A stretch of DNA of 25,953 nucleotides from RGIG3009 sp045653425 (GTDB taxonomy: Bacteria; Bacillota; Clostridia; Oscillospirales; Acutalibacteraceae), in NCBI GenBank assembly GCA_045653425.1, contig JAZOLU010000021.1, forward strand, positions 1-25,953, read 5' to 3'. The notes beneath the pieces are model-generated. The model made no database searches. It was given only the letters and a program-made list of their open reading frames with translations, and was not told the origin of the DNA. Shown here piece after piece: positions 1 through 6,557 of the stretch. Every line of letters starts with the position of its first letter. Within the stretch, counting starts at the first letter, position 1. Position numbers and translations under genes: made by a program.

Positions 1-110
1 CGCGGAACCCGTTTACGGGTAGTAAATAATCGGTGCGTGGCTGGCAGGCCAATAAAAAGCGCACTTGTGCGCAGCCAGTATCGCATAGGGCTATGCCCGA
101 AAATGAAATA
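1..110 (+). other. Hairpin-rich stretch, possible 3' end of an upstream transcript
   Basis: No convincing gene is visible. Several short inverted repeats follow one another: ACCCG/CGGGT at 8-20, TGGC/GCCA near 40-52, GCGCA/TGCGC near 59-72 and GCATAG/CTATGC near 83-96. They run directly into the terminator at 111-136. This could be the end of a structured RNA or the 3' UTR of a gene lying outside the window. Frames 2 and 3 close at once (TAG at 19-21, TAA at 25-27), so a truncated CDS tail of a few codons is also possible. I do not recognise a known RNA family. Confidence 0.3.
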
Positions 111-136
111 CCCCCCGCTATGCGGGGGGATTTTTA
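111..136 (+). terminator. Rho-independent terminator
   Basis: Perfect 8-bp stem CCCCCCGC / GCGGGGGG (111-118 with 122-129), a 3-nt loop and an immediate T run (131-135). It ends whatever transcript enters from the left and separates it from the spoVM unit. Confidence 0.9.
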
Positions 137-146
137 TTATCACCTT

Positions 147-175
147 TTGGTGCTTTGCGAATATGCTGATAATAC
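147..175 (+). promoter_or_regulatory. Weak candidate promoter for the 49-aa gene and spoVM
   Basis: TTGGTG (147-152), 17-nt spacer, TAATAC (170-175). Both boxes are poor matches to a housekeeping consensus. I could not find a clean sigma-E or sigma-K pair here, although spoVM would be expected to be under mother-cell control. Treat as a guess. Confidence 0.2.
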
Positions 176-207
176 AGACGCAGCAAAGCGGCAGGGAGGG
201 ATGACGC

Positions 208-357
208 GTGAGACGGAAGCAATCGTGTTGTAAGGGTGGGTACTGCGCTGCATTTGGTGCGGGCTTGTTGGTGGCATTGTTATTTCCCACTCGGTTTATC
301 TTGGTCCTGGCCGCCGCCGCACTGGTGATTACCGGTATTTCGCTGCTGCGATGCTGA
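208..357 (+). CDS. Small membrane protein, 49 aa, in front of spoVM
   Basis: A short gene starting with GTG at 208, preceded by GGGAGGG at 194-200 with a 7-nt gap, and ending TGA at 355-357. The product starts with a basic, Cys-containing segment (RRKQSCCKGGYC) followed by about 35 hydrophobic residues that could form one long or two short membrane helices, with a conspicuous FPTRF turn in the middle, and it ends in LLRC. The ribosome binding site, the compact hydrophobic composition and the 22-bp gap to spoVM support a real gene co-transcribed with spoVM. I do not recognise a named family. Its position suggests a sporulation or envelope role, but that is inference. The overlapping frame starting at ATG 201 has no such logic and stops at 233. 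Confidence 0.75.
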   Translation: MRRKQSCCKGGYCAAFGAGLLVALLFPTRFILVLAAAALVITGISLLRC

Positions 358-379
358 AAATGAGGAGGAGGCACTTATT

Positions 380-469
380 ATGCAAATTGTCATTGTAAAA
401 AGCCCAAAATTCTTTGGAGGCATCTTGCGGCATTTGTTTCGGATAAAAAAGAGTGAGGAAGCGGCATAA
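380..469 (+). CDS. spoVM: Stage V sporulation protein M (SpoVM), 29 aa
   Basis: ATG at 380 follows a strong GAGGAGGAGG (362-371) with an 8-nt gap; TAA at 467-469. The peptide contains VKSPKFFGGILRHLF. Aligned with the 26-aa Bacillus subtilis SpoVM as I know it, it keeps K7, P9, K10, F11, G13, G14, I15 and R17, with no gaps. SpoVM is an amphipathic helix that inserts shallowly into the convex outer forespore membrane and anchors SpoIVA, the ATPase that builds the coat basement layer; Pro9 is important for curvature recognition. The short basic/acidic tail (RIKKSEEAA) is slightly longer than in Bacillus. It lies next to sipL, another SpoIVA partner, which strengthens the call. A strong terminator follows at once. 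Confidence 0.92.
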   Translation: MQIVIVKSPKFFGGILRHLFRIKKSEEAA

Positions 470-475
470 CGTTAC

Positions 476-503
476 GGCGGGGGAGTAGGTCCCCCGCCTT
501 TTT
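476..503 (+). terminator. Terminator after spoVM
   Basis: 9-bp perfect stem GGCGGGGGA / TCCCCCGCC (476-484 with 490-498), 5-nt loop and five Ts (499-503). It separates the spoVM transcript from sipL, so sipL needs its own promoter. Confidence 0.93.
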
Positions 504-533
504 GTCATATTTGTCCCGCGGGGCGCATATAGT
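504..533 (+). promoter_or_regulatory. Candidate sigma-E-type mother-cell promoter for sipL
   Basis: GTCATATTT (504-512) fits the sigma-E -35 pattern (core ATATT at 507-511), and CATATAGT (526-533) fits the -10 pattern CATA-CA-T, with a 14-nt gap between the cores. A start near 540 would leave a short leader before the AGGAG at 551-555. This matches the known sigma-E control of sipL in Clostridioides difficile. No TTGACA/TATAAT pair is present in this gap. Confidence 0.65.
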
Positions 534-563
534 GCCGTAGAAACGGAAAAAGGAGAGAGTGGG

Positions 564-2090
564 ATGGAACTTCAAACGACCTGTAAGCGGATGGGAACGA
601 TGGAGACCGTATTTGATGATTTTGACGAGCATCCGGTAGATTGCGATTTTATGTTGCCGGATTATCTGCCGGATATAGCGGCGGTTCTCAAATGTATTAT
701 GAAACCGGTGGTGCAGTCGCATCAAATCAGCGGCGACCGTGTTATGGCAGACGGCACGGTGTATTTGCAGTTGTTGTATTTGGACGAGGCGCGTCGTTGT
801 GTGCATAGTTTTGAGTATTCCCAGCCGTTTTCTTCGGCCTTTACCGTAAAAGATTTGAAAAGCAGTGACAGCGTGCGGCTGTGCGCACGTGTCAATTATG
901 TAAACTGCCGTGCAACTAGCCCGCGACGTGTGGATGTACACGGTGCGTTTAGTGTGCATCTCACGGTAAAAAGTGAGGGCGGATGCGAAGTGGTTACCGC
1001 CGCCCAAGGCGAAGGGCTGTATACCCGCCATTGTACGGTATCCGGTTCGGTGCCGGCGGGCAGTGCAGAAAAAACGGTATCGCTCAACGAGGTAATTGAA
1101 CTGGGCGTTTCGGCACAAGCGTTGGTGCGCAGTGAGGCGGTGGCATGCATTACGGAATGTCGTCAAATGCCTGAAAAAGCCATTGTTAAGGGCGATGTAT
1201 TGCTTAACACCGTGGTGGTTACCGACAGCGAAACAGGCATCTTGCAACGCGTAAAACACACCGTGCCGTTTAGTTTAATTTTGGATGTAGATGGGTTGAC
1301 CGAAGAGCAGGTATGCGATTGTCGCGTTACACCAACCTTGTGCGAGGTGCGTTTAATGCAAGACCCCGCGGGGGAAAATCGCCTGTTGTCGGTTGCCGTA
1401 AAACTGGCGGTAACGTTGGATTGCTATTGTACCGAACATTTTACGATGGTGACCGATGCTTATCACACCGCGTTCCCTATGAAAAACGAAACCCGCCGTG
1501 TGGAGCTGTGCTGCCTTACCTTTGTGCGGTCGGATACAACCACGATAACAACTTCGTGCGCATTGCCGGAGGGGGATATTGCCTCGGTGGTGGACGTGTG
1601 GTGCGAGCCGTTGCCCGCTACTTGCCGCGGCGAAGCCGGGCAAACGGTGTTAAGCGGGCAGTTGCTGGTGTGCTTGCTGGCGCGAGATGGTGAGGGCGTG
1701 TTATCCTACTATGAACGGTTGGCAGATTACGAGACAATGCTTGCGGATATGAGCGAGCAGACTGAGGTGAGCATCGCATTACTGGACACCGATTACACAC
1801 ACAACGGTGACCGTTTGGACCTGCGTTGTCAAGCGGCAGTGCACCGTGTGGGAAGTCAGCCACAGAGTCAAGTGGTGCTCACACAACTAACCGTTGATGA
1901 ATCGTCCCCCTTTGGTGAGGATACGCCGCTTGCCGGGTGTTGCCTAAAAGTATGCTATGCCGCGGCGGGCGAATCGGTATGGGAGTTGGCGCGCCGCGAG
2001 CGCACCTCGCCCGAAGCACTGAAAGCCGAAAATAACTTAACAGGGGATATGTTGGAACAAGATACGATGTTACTCATCCCAATGTGCTGA
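564..2090 (+). CDS. sipL: SipL-like spore coat morphogenesis protein (SPOCS + LysM), 508 aa
   Basis: The protein carries SPOCS (formerly DUF3794) repeats, which I place roughly at residues 38-125, 165-290 and 325-430, followed by a C-terminal LysM domain at about 460-508 (GESVWELARRERTSPEALKAEN... to LLIPMC). This architecture and length match C. difficile SipL (about 513 aa), which binds SpoIVA through its LysM domain and is required for the coat to encase the forespore. ATG 564 has AGGAG at 551-555, 8 nt upstream. There is no signal peptide, as expected for a mother-cell cytosolic protein working on the forespore surface. The neighbouring spoVM encodes the SpoIVA membrane anchor. A generic SPOCS-LysM coat protein is the alternative, but length and context favour SipL. 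Confidence 0.88.
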   Translation: MELQTTCKRMGTMETVFDDFDEHPVDCDFMLPDYLPDIAAVLKCIMKPVVQSHQISGDRVMADGTVYLQLLYLDEARRCVHSFEYSQPFSSAFTVKDLKSSDSVRLCARVNYVNCRATSPRRVDVHGAFSVHLTVKSEGGCEVVTAAQGEGLYTRHCTVSGSVPAGSAEKTVSLNEVIELGVSAQALVRSEAVACITECRQMPEKAIVKGDVLLNTVVVTDSETGILQRVKHTVPFSLILDVDGLTEEQVCDCRVTPTLCEVRLMQDPAGENRLLSVAVKLAVTLDCYCTEHFTMVTDAYHTAFPMKNETRRVELCCLTFVRSDTTTITTSCALPEGDIASVVDVWCEPLPATCRGEAGQTVLSGQLLVCLLARDGEGVLSYYERLADYETMLADMSEQTEVSIALLDTDYTHNGDRLDLRCQAAVHRVGSQPQSQVVLTQLTVDESSPFGEDTPLAGCCLKVCYAAAGESVWELARRERTSPEALKAENNLTGDMLEQDTMLLIPMC

Positions 2091-2095
2091 TATGA

Positions 2096-2125
2096 AAAAC
2101 GCCCTTTCCGGGGCGTTTTCTTTTT
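2096..2125 (+). terminator. Terminator after sipL
   Basis: 9-bp stem AAAACGCCC / GGGCGTTTT (2096-2104 with 2111-2119), 6-nt loop, then CTTTTT (2120-2125). Confidence 0.9.
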
Positions 2126-2140
2126 GGAGAGAAAGAGGGG

Positions 2141-2169
2141 TTGTGAATTCGGCTCTCTTATGGTATAAC
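2141..2169 (+). promoter_or_regulatory. Sigma-A promoter for the M3 peptidase
   Basis: TTGTGA (2141-2146), 17-nt spacer, TATAAC (2164-2169), shortly before the AGGAGG ribosome binding site at 2189-2194. Confidence 0.65.
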
Positions 2170-2202
2170 TAAAAAGAACAATGTGTGCAGGAGGAATGGC
2201 GA

Positions 2203-3906
2203 ATGAAGTTCTGCGAAATGCCGTATGTGCGACCCAATTTGGAGGAGGCACAACGGGAATACACCGCACTCACTGAACGGTTAACGACCGCAACAACATA
2301 CGAACAGGCAAAGAGCGTGTTTTTGGAGCGAGAGACGTTGGTGCGCCACCTTGCCACACTGCAAACATTGGTGAGTATTCGTCATTCCATTGATACCCGT
2401 GATGCCTTTTACGATGCGGAAATGCAATTTTGGAACGCGGCGGCACCAACGTTGCAGGAATATGAGCAGGCGTGGACAGCGGCTATGCTGGACAGTGCGT
2501 TTCGTGCGCAGTTTGCCGCCGAATACGGCGAGGTGTATTTTATAAACGCCGAACTGGAATTAAAAAGTTTTTCGCCGGAGATTATTCCGGAATTGCAACA
2601 AGAAAACGAACTGGTGCAAGCGTACGAAAAGTTATTGGCTTCGGCGCGCATTCCGTTTGAGGGCGAAACCTATACCATTGCCCAAATGACACCGCTGAAA
2701 ACGGATGCCGACGATGCGCGCCGTTTGGCGGCGTGGAAAGCGGAGGGGCAGTGGTACAAGGAACATCAGACAGAACTGGACGATATATACGACCGATTGA
2801 CCAAATTGCGCGATGCCATGGGTAAAAAACTGTGTTATACGGATTACACGCAACTGGGATATTACCGTATGAACCGCAACTGTTACACCCAAACCGATGT
2901 ACAGGCATTTCGTGCTGCGGTGGTAGCGTACGTTGTGCCGTTGGCGGACAGCGTTTATCGCGCACAGGCGCAGCGTTTGGGTAAGGAATATCCTATGAGT
3001 TTTGCGGATAACGCGCTTATGTTCCGTTCCGGCAACCCCAAGCCGTGCGGAACCGCACAAGATATTTTGGAGCAAGGGCGGCAGTTTTATAAGGCGTTAT
3101 CGCCCGAAACCGATGAATTTTTCCGCGTGATGTTAGAGGGCGAACTGCTGGATGTACTGGCTACCGAAGGCAAAGCGGGCGGCGGGTATTGCACCGCATT
3201 GCCGGATTACGAAGTACCGTTCATTTTTGCTAACTTTAACGGTACGCAGGGCGATGTGGAGGTGGTAACGCACGAAGTGGGGCACGCGTTTGCGTGCTGG
3301 CTTAACCGTAAACGCATACCGATGGAAACCGTGTGGCCCGGTATGGAGGCGTGTGAAGTACACTCAATGTCGATGGAATTTTTTGCGTGGCCGTGGGCTG
3401 AGGGATTTTTCGGTGCCGATGCCGCCAAGTTCCGGTACAGCCACTTGGCAGGAGCACTCACGTTTTTGCCGTACGGAACATTGGTGGACCATTTTCAGCA
3501 CGTGGTGTATGAGAACCCCACTATGACACCGGCACAACGCCACGCACAGTGGAAACGCTTGTTGGGCGTGTATATGCCGTGGGTCAAACTGGATGGCGAT
3601 ATTCCGTTTTACAGTGAGGGCGAGGGCTGGCAGCGTCAGCATCATATTTATTCCAGCCCGTTTTATTATATTGACTATTGTTTGGCGCAAACGGTGGCGT
3701 TGCAGTTTTGGGCGCGTATTCAGCAAGACCCCGCTGCGGCGTGGGAAAACTATATGAATTATACTCGACAAGGTGGCAGCCGCGTGTTTACCGAGTTGTT
3801 GCGCAATGCGGGGTTGGATTCTCCGTTTGAAGAACGGTGCCTGCGTGAGGTGTGTACCGTGGCAAAGCAGTGGTTGGCAACGTGTGATATGAGCGGATTG
3901 GCGTAG
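2203..3906 (+). CDS. M3 family oligoendopeptidase (PepF/thimet-like), 567 aa
   Basis: A cytosolic zinc metallopeptidase of the M3 family, which trims short peptides after protein breakdown or import. The zinc motif HEVGH is at about residues 357-361 (H357 and H361 bind zinc, E358 is catalytic), and the third ligand is expected in the following EACEVHSMSMEFF segment. The C-terminal region contains HHIYSSPFYYIDY, typical of the substrate-closing tyrosine/histidine segment of this family. Length (about 560-600 aa) is normal. ATG 2203 is chosen because AGGAGG (2189-2194) lies 8 nt upstream; the in-frame GTG at 2185 would put the ribosome binding site inside the gene. It has its own promoter and is followed after 44 bp by a peptide-binding lipoprotein gene. 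The pairing could mean peptide scavenging, which is inference. Confidence 0.9.
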   Translation: MKFCEMPYVRPNLEEAQREYTALTERLTTATTYEQAKSVFLERETLVRHLATLQTLVSIRHSIDTRDAFYDAEMQFWNAAAPTLQEYEQAWTAAMLDSAFRAQFAAEYGEVYFINAELELKSFSPEIIPELQQENELVQAYEKLLASARIPFEGETYTIAQMTPLKTDADDARRLAAWKAEGQWYKEHQTELDDIYDRLTKLRDAMGKKLCYTDYTQLGYYRMNRNCYTQTDVQAFRAAVVAYVVPLADSVYRAQAQRLGKEYPMSFADNALMFRSGNPKPCGTAQDILEQGRQFYKALSPETDEFFRVMLEGELLDVLATEGKAGGGYCTALPDYEVPFIFANFNGTQGDVEVVTHEVGHAFACWLNRKRIPMETVWPGMEACEVHSMSMEFFAWPWAEGFFGADAAKFRYSHLAGALTFLPYGTLVDHFQHVVYENPTMTPAQRHAQWKRLLGVYMPWVKLDGDIPFYSEGEGWQRQHHIYSSPFYYIDYCLAQTVALQFWARIQQDPAAAWENYMNYTRQGGSRVFTELLRNAGLDSPFEERCLREVCTVAKQWLATCDMSGLA

Positions 3907-3950
3907 GATAACGGTAGCCGTTTATGGTAGTTGATTAAGGAAGTGGTTGT

Positions 3951-6227
3951 TTGAAAACCGTATACAGAGGATTGGTTGTGCTTTTGGCGGCAACAACGCT
4001 TTTGTTTATGTTAGCGGGTTGCCGTTTAGAAAAGAAGAAAACCGAGGTTCACAACCCGTTGGTGGTGGGGTATTCCGCGTTTGAGGGAAAGTTCTCGCCG
4101 TTTTTTGCAGAAACTGCCGAAGACCGCGACGTGGTTTCTATGACACAGTTAAATCTGCTCACCAGCGACCGTCAGGGCGCCGTGGTATTGGATGGTATTC
4201 GCGGCGAAACGGTGGACTATAACGGTACGCCATACACCTATTATGGTCCCGCCAGTGTGACCATTATCAGTAACGACGACACAACGGTGGAATATCGGTT
4301 TACTTTGCGTGAGGATATTACATTCTCGGACGGTACACCGCTTACGGTGGACGATGTTTTATTCTCGCTTTATGTGTTGTGCGACCCTACCTACAACGGC
4401 AGTTCGGCGTTGTATACCCTGCCGATTGCGGGTTTGCAGGAATACCGTGCCGGTATGGCGGCAAAGTGGCAACTGATTTTGGCCGACACCCCCAAAGCGG
4501 CGGCAAACGGTTCTGCCCAAGGGTATTATACCGCCGACGAGGCAGCCACTTTCTGGGCGGCGTTTGGTGAGGCGGGGCGTGCCTTTGTACAAGAGATTGT
4601 TAAAGCCGATACCGCCGCGGGCGTGGGGAAGGATATGCACAGCATTGCCCAAGCGCGCGGCTACACCTTGGCGGCGGAGGCAACCGAATCCGACTGGTTT
4701 GCGGCTATGGTGGACAAGTACGGATACGACTTATCGGATAAGGGGATTAACAGCGAAAAAGCCGGGTCTTCGTTTGTCAGTTTGTTAACGGCACGCTTGA
4801 GCGAGGCGCATTTGCGCGGCGGGGTTATCGGCGATTCGGCCAACACCATTACCGGCATACGCAAAACGGGACAATACACGTTTTCTATAACACTGGAACG
4901 GATAGACGCCACGGCTATTTATGAGTTGGCATCGGTGCCGATTGCGCCGTTGCATTATTACGGAAGTGCCGCGTTGTACGATTACGAAAACCACCAATTT
5001 GGATTTGTCAAGGGTGATTTGTCCGGTGTGCGGCAAAAGAACAAAATACCGCTGGGAGCGGGAATGTACCGTTTAACAAAGTATCAGGAGAATCTGGTAA
5101 CATTTCAATCCAATACGGCGTATTACCGCGGCGCACCGCGCACCAAAAACGTCCAATTTAAGGTGTACAGTGAGGCGGGCAAATTGGATGCCATTGCTAC
5201 GGGGAGTGTTCACATTACGCAACCCTCGTTTGACAAAAACACCATTGCCACCATTAAACAGGTAAACGGCGGGGTACTAAACGGCGACAAAATTGCCGTA
5301 TCGGCGGTGGATTACCTGGGTTACGGATGTATGGGAATGAGTGCTCACAATGTAAAAGTGGGGGACAACGGCGGGTCGGCGGCTTCCAAAAACCTGCGGC
5401 GGGCGTTGGCAACGGTGTTTGCGGTGTACCGTAAACAGTCGGTGAATCATTACTATGGCGAGCGTGCCACGGTAATTGAGTACCCCATCTCCGATACCTC
5501 GTGGGCAGCACCGCAAGTAACGGAAGAGGGCTATCACATTGCGTTTTCAACGGATGTGAACGGCAACGAGATATACACAGAGGCAATGACGGCGGAAGAG
5601 CGGTATACCGCCGCGCAACAGGCGGCTTTGGGATTCCTTGAAGCCGCCGGCTATGTGGTACGCAACGGTAAGGTAACCGCTGCACCGCGGGGGGCAAAAT
5701 TGTCGTACAGTGTGCGCATTCCCGCCGGTGGAAACAACGACCATCCTATGTATGAATTGGTGATGGCGGCAAAAAAATCGTTGCAAGAGATTGGCATTCA
5801 ACTCACGGTCTCGGATGTGGGCACCGATGCCAAATTGTTGTCTGCCATTAAAGCGGAAACCGCGGAAATTTGGTGTGCGGCATGGGATGCCGATATTGAC
5901 CCCGATATGTATCCGTTGTACTTTTCGGGCGATGCGGAACATCCGGCGGGCACTTTGGCGTATGTGTACGATATTCAAGATACGCAGTTGAACACCTACA
6001 TTTTGCAAGCACGCAGTTCGCTTGACCGTGTTTACCGTCGCCGCCTTTACAAACAGGCACTGGATATTGTGGTGGATTGGGCGGTGGAAGTGCCTGTGTA
6101 CCAGCGGCAAGAGGCGGTATTGTTCCGCAACGGTGCGGTGGTGATGAGCACCGTAACGCCGGATATTACCCCGTTTTACGGGTGGCTGAATGGCATACAC
6201 ACTTTGCGTTTAGCGGGTAACTCGTAG
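3951..6227 (+). CDS. Family-5 solute-binding lipoprotein (OppA/DppA-like), 758 aa
   Basis: An extracytoplasmic substrate-binding protein of the SBP_bac_5 type, which normally delivers oligopeptides (sometimes nickel or other ligands) to an Opp/Dpp ABC importer. It begins with a lipoprotein signal peptide: a hydrophobic core and lipobox LAGC with the lipidated cysteine at residue 24. The early segment EYRFTLREDITFSDGTPLTVDDVLFS is the family signature. At 758 aa it is longer than classic OppA (about 540), with extra sequence around residues 150-290 that interrupts the usual domain. The start is TTG 3951, with AAGGAAG near 3938-3944. No permease or ATPase genes lie nearby, so it is an orphan binding protein that probably shares a transporter encoded elsewhere. 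The substrate cannot be told. Confidence 0.88.
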   Translation: MKTVYRGLVVLLAATTLLFMLAGCRLEKKKTEVHNPLVVGYSAFEGKFSPFFAETAEDRDVVSMTQLNLLTSDRQGAVVLDGIRGETVDYNGTPYTYYGPASVTIISNDDTTVEYRFTLREDITFSDGTPLTVDDVLFSLYVLCDPTYNGSSALYTLPIAGLQEYRAGMAAKWQLILADTPKAAANGSAQGYYTADEAATFWAAFGEAGRAFVQEIVKADTAAGVGKDMHSIAQARGYTLAAEATESDWFAAMVDKYGYDLSDKGINSEKAGSSFVSLLTARLSEAHLRGGVIGDSANTITGIRKTGQYTFSITLERIDATAIYELASVPIAPLHYYGSAALYDYENHQFGFVKGDLSGVRQKNKIPLGAGMYRLTKYQENLVTFQSNTAYYRGAPRTKNVQFKVYSEAGKLDAIATGSVHITQPSFDKNTIATIKQVNGGVLNGDKIAVSAVDYLGYGCMGMSAHNVKVGDNGGSAASKNLRRALATVFAVYRKQSVNHYYGERATVIEYPISDTSWAAPQVTEEGYHIAFSTDVNGNEIYTEAMTAEERYTAAQQAALGFLEAAGYVVRNGKVTAAPRGAKLSYSVRIPAGGNNDHPMYELVMAAKKSLQEIGIQLTVSDVGTDAKLLSAIKAETAEIWCAAWDADIDPDMYPLYFSGDAEHPAGTLAYVYDIQDTQLNTYILQARSSLDRVYRRRLYKQALDIVVDWAVEVPVYQRQEAVLFRNGAVVMSTVTPDITPFYGWLNGIHTLRLAGNS

Positions 6228-6322
6228 TTTGTATTCTAACAAGTGTTTGTGTGGGGCGTACAATACCATCTTCACATAAACGGCACACAAGAATAAAAGC
6301 GGGAGAAATTCGTGGATATTCC
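6228..6322 (+). other. Spacer between the binding-protein gene and the rny promoter
   Basis: About 95 bp without a recognised gene or terminator hairpin. I see no strong stem with a T run after the stop at 6225-6227, so read-through into rny is possible. Confidence 0.5.
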
Positions 6323-6352
6323 TTGACAGATACCGTGGTTTCGCGGTATAAT
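6323..6352 (+). promoter_or_regulatory. Sigma-A promoter P1 of rny with an internal inverted repeat
   Basis: Consensus TTGACA (6323-6328) and TATAAT (6347-6352) with an 18-nt spacer. The spacer and -10 contain a perfect inverted repeat ATACCG (6330-6335) / CGGTAT (6344-6349), placed where a repressor would block RNA polymerase. The promoter is near-perfect; the operator is inferred. Confidence 0.85.
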
Positions 6353-6376
6353 TACAACCAGGAATACTTTGTCCCG

Positions 6377-6414
6377 CCGGTTAGTACCGGAGGGTGGCAG
6401 TCCGGTTTTCTTGT
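6377..6414 (+). promoter_or_regulatory. Mutually exclusive small hairpins in the rny leader
   Basis: ACCGG at 6386-6390 can pair back with CCGGT at 6377-6381, or as ACCGGA forward with TCCGGT at 6401-6406. The second stem is followed by a T-rich stretch (TTTTCTTGTTGTTG from 6406). This resembles a minimal attenuator, but the stems are short and the T run is interrupted. Confidence 0.3.
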
Positions 6415-6432
6415 TGTTGTATTGTCCCGTCG

Positions 6433-6461
6433 TTTGCGGTGCGGGAGTGTGATATGATAAT
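6433..6461 (+). promoter_or_regulatory. Possible second promoter (P2) for rny
   Basis: TTTGCG (6433-6438), 17-nt spacer, GATAAT (6456-6461); the overlapping TTGCGG/TAATAT pairing with 18 nt is also possible. It would shorten the rny leader to about 90 nt. It is weaker than the promoter at 6323. Confidence 0.35.
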
Positions 6462-6557
6462 ATAACAGCGTACTCCGTGGGTTTGTTTTGCGGGGAAGGA
6501 CTGCGTTTATAAAACGAAACAAGTCTTTTGAAACGAACATTAGGAGGTGTTCACCCC

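Noticed and set aside
33..233. 66-aa plus-strand ORF
   Set aside because: It runs through the terminator at 111-136 and overlaps the better-supported 49-aa gene; it has no ribosome binding site.
390..1259. 289-aa minus-strand ORF antisense to sipL
   Set aside because: His/Arg-rich composition typical of the reverse strand of a GC-rich gene; the sense frame is a clear SPOCS-LysM protein.
6386..6410. AGGGTGGCA in the rny leader, resembling a T-box motif
   Set aside because: There is no stem I or specifier loop upstream of it, the following bases do not fit the T-box, and the gene is not amino-acid related.
6251..6457. 68-aa plus-strand ORF before rny
   Set aside because: It covers the rny promoter, lacks a ribosome binding site and shows no protein features.
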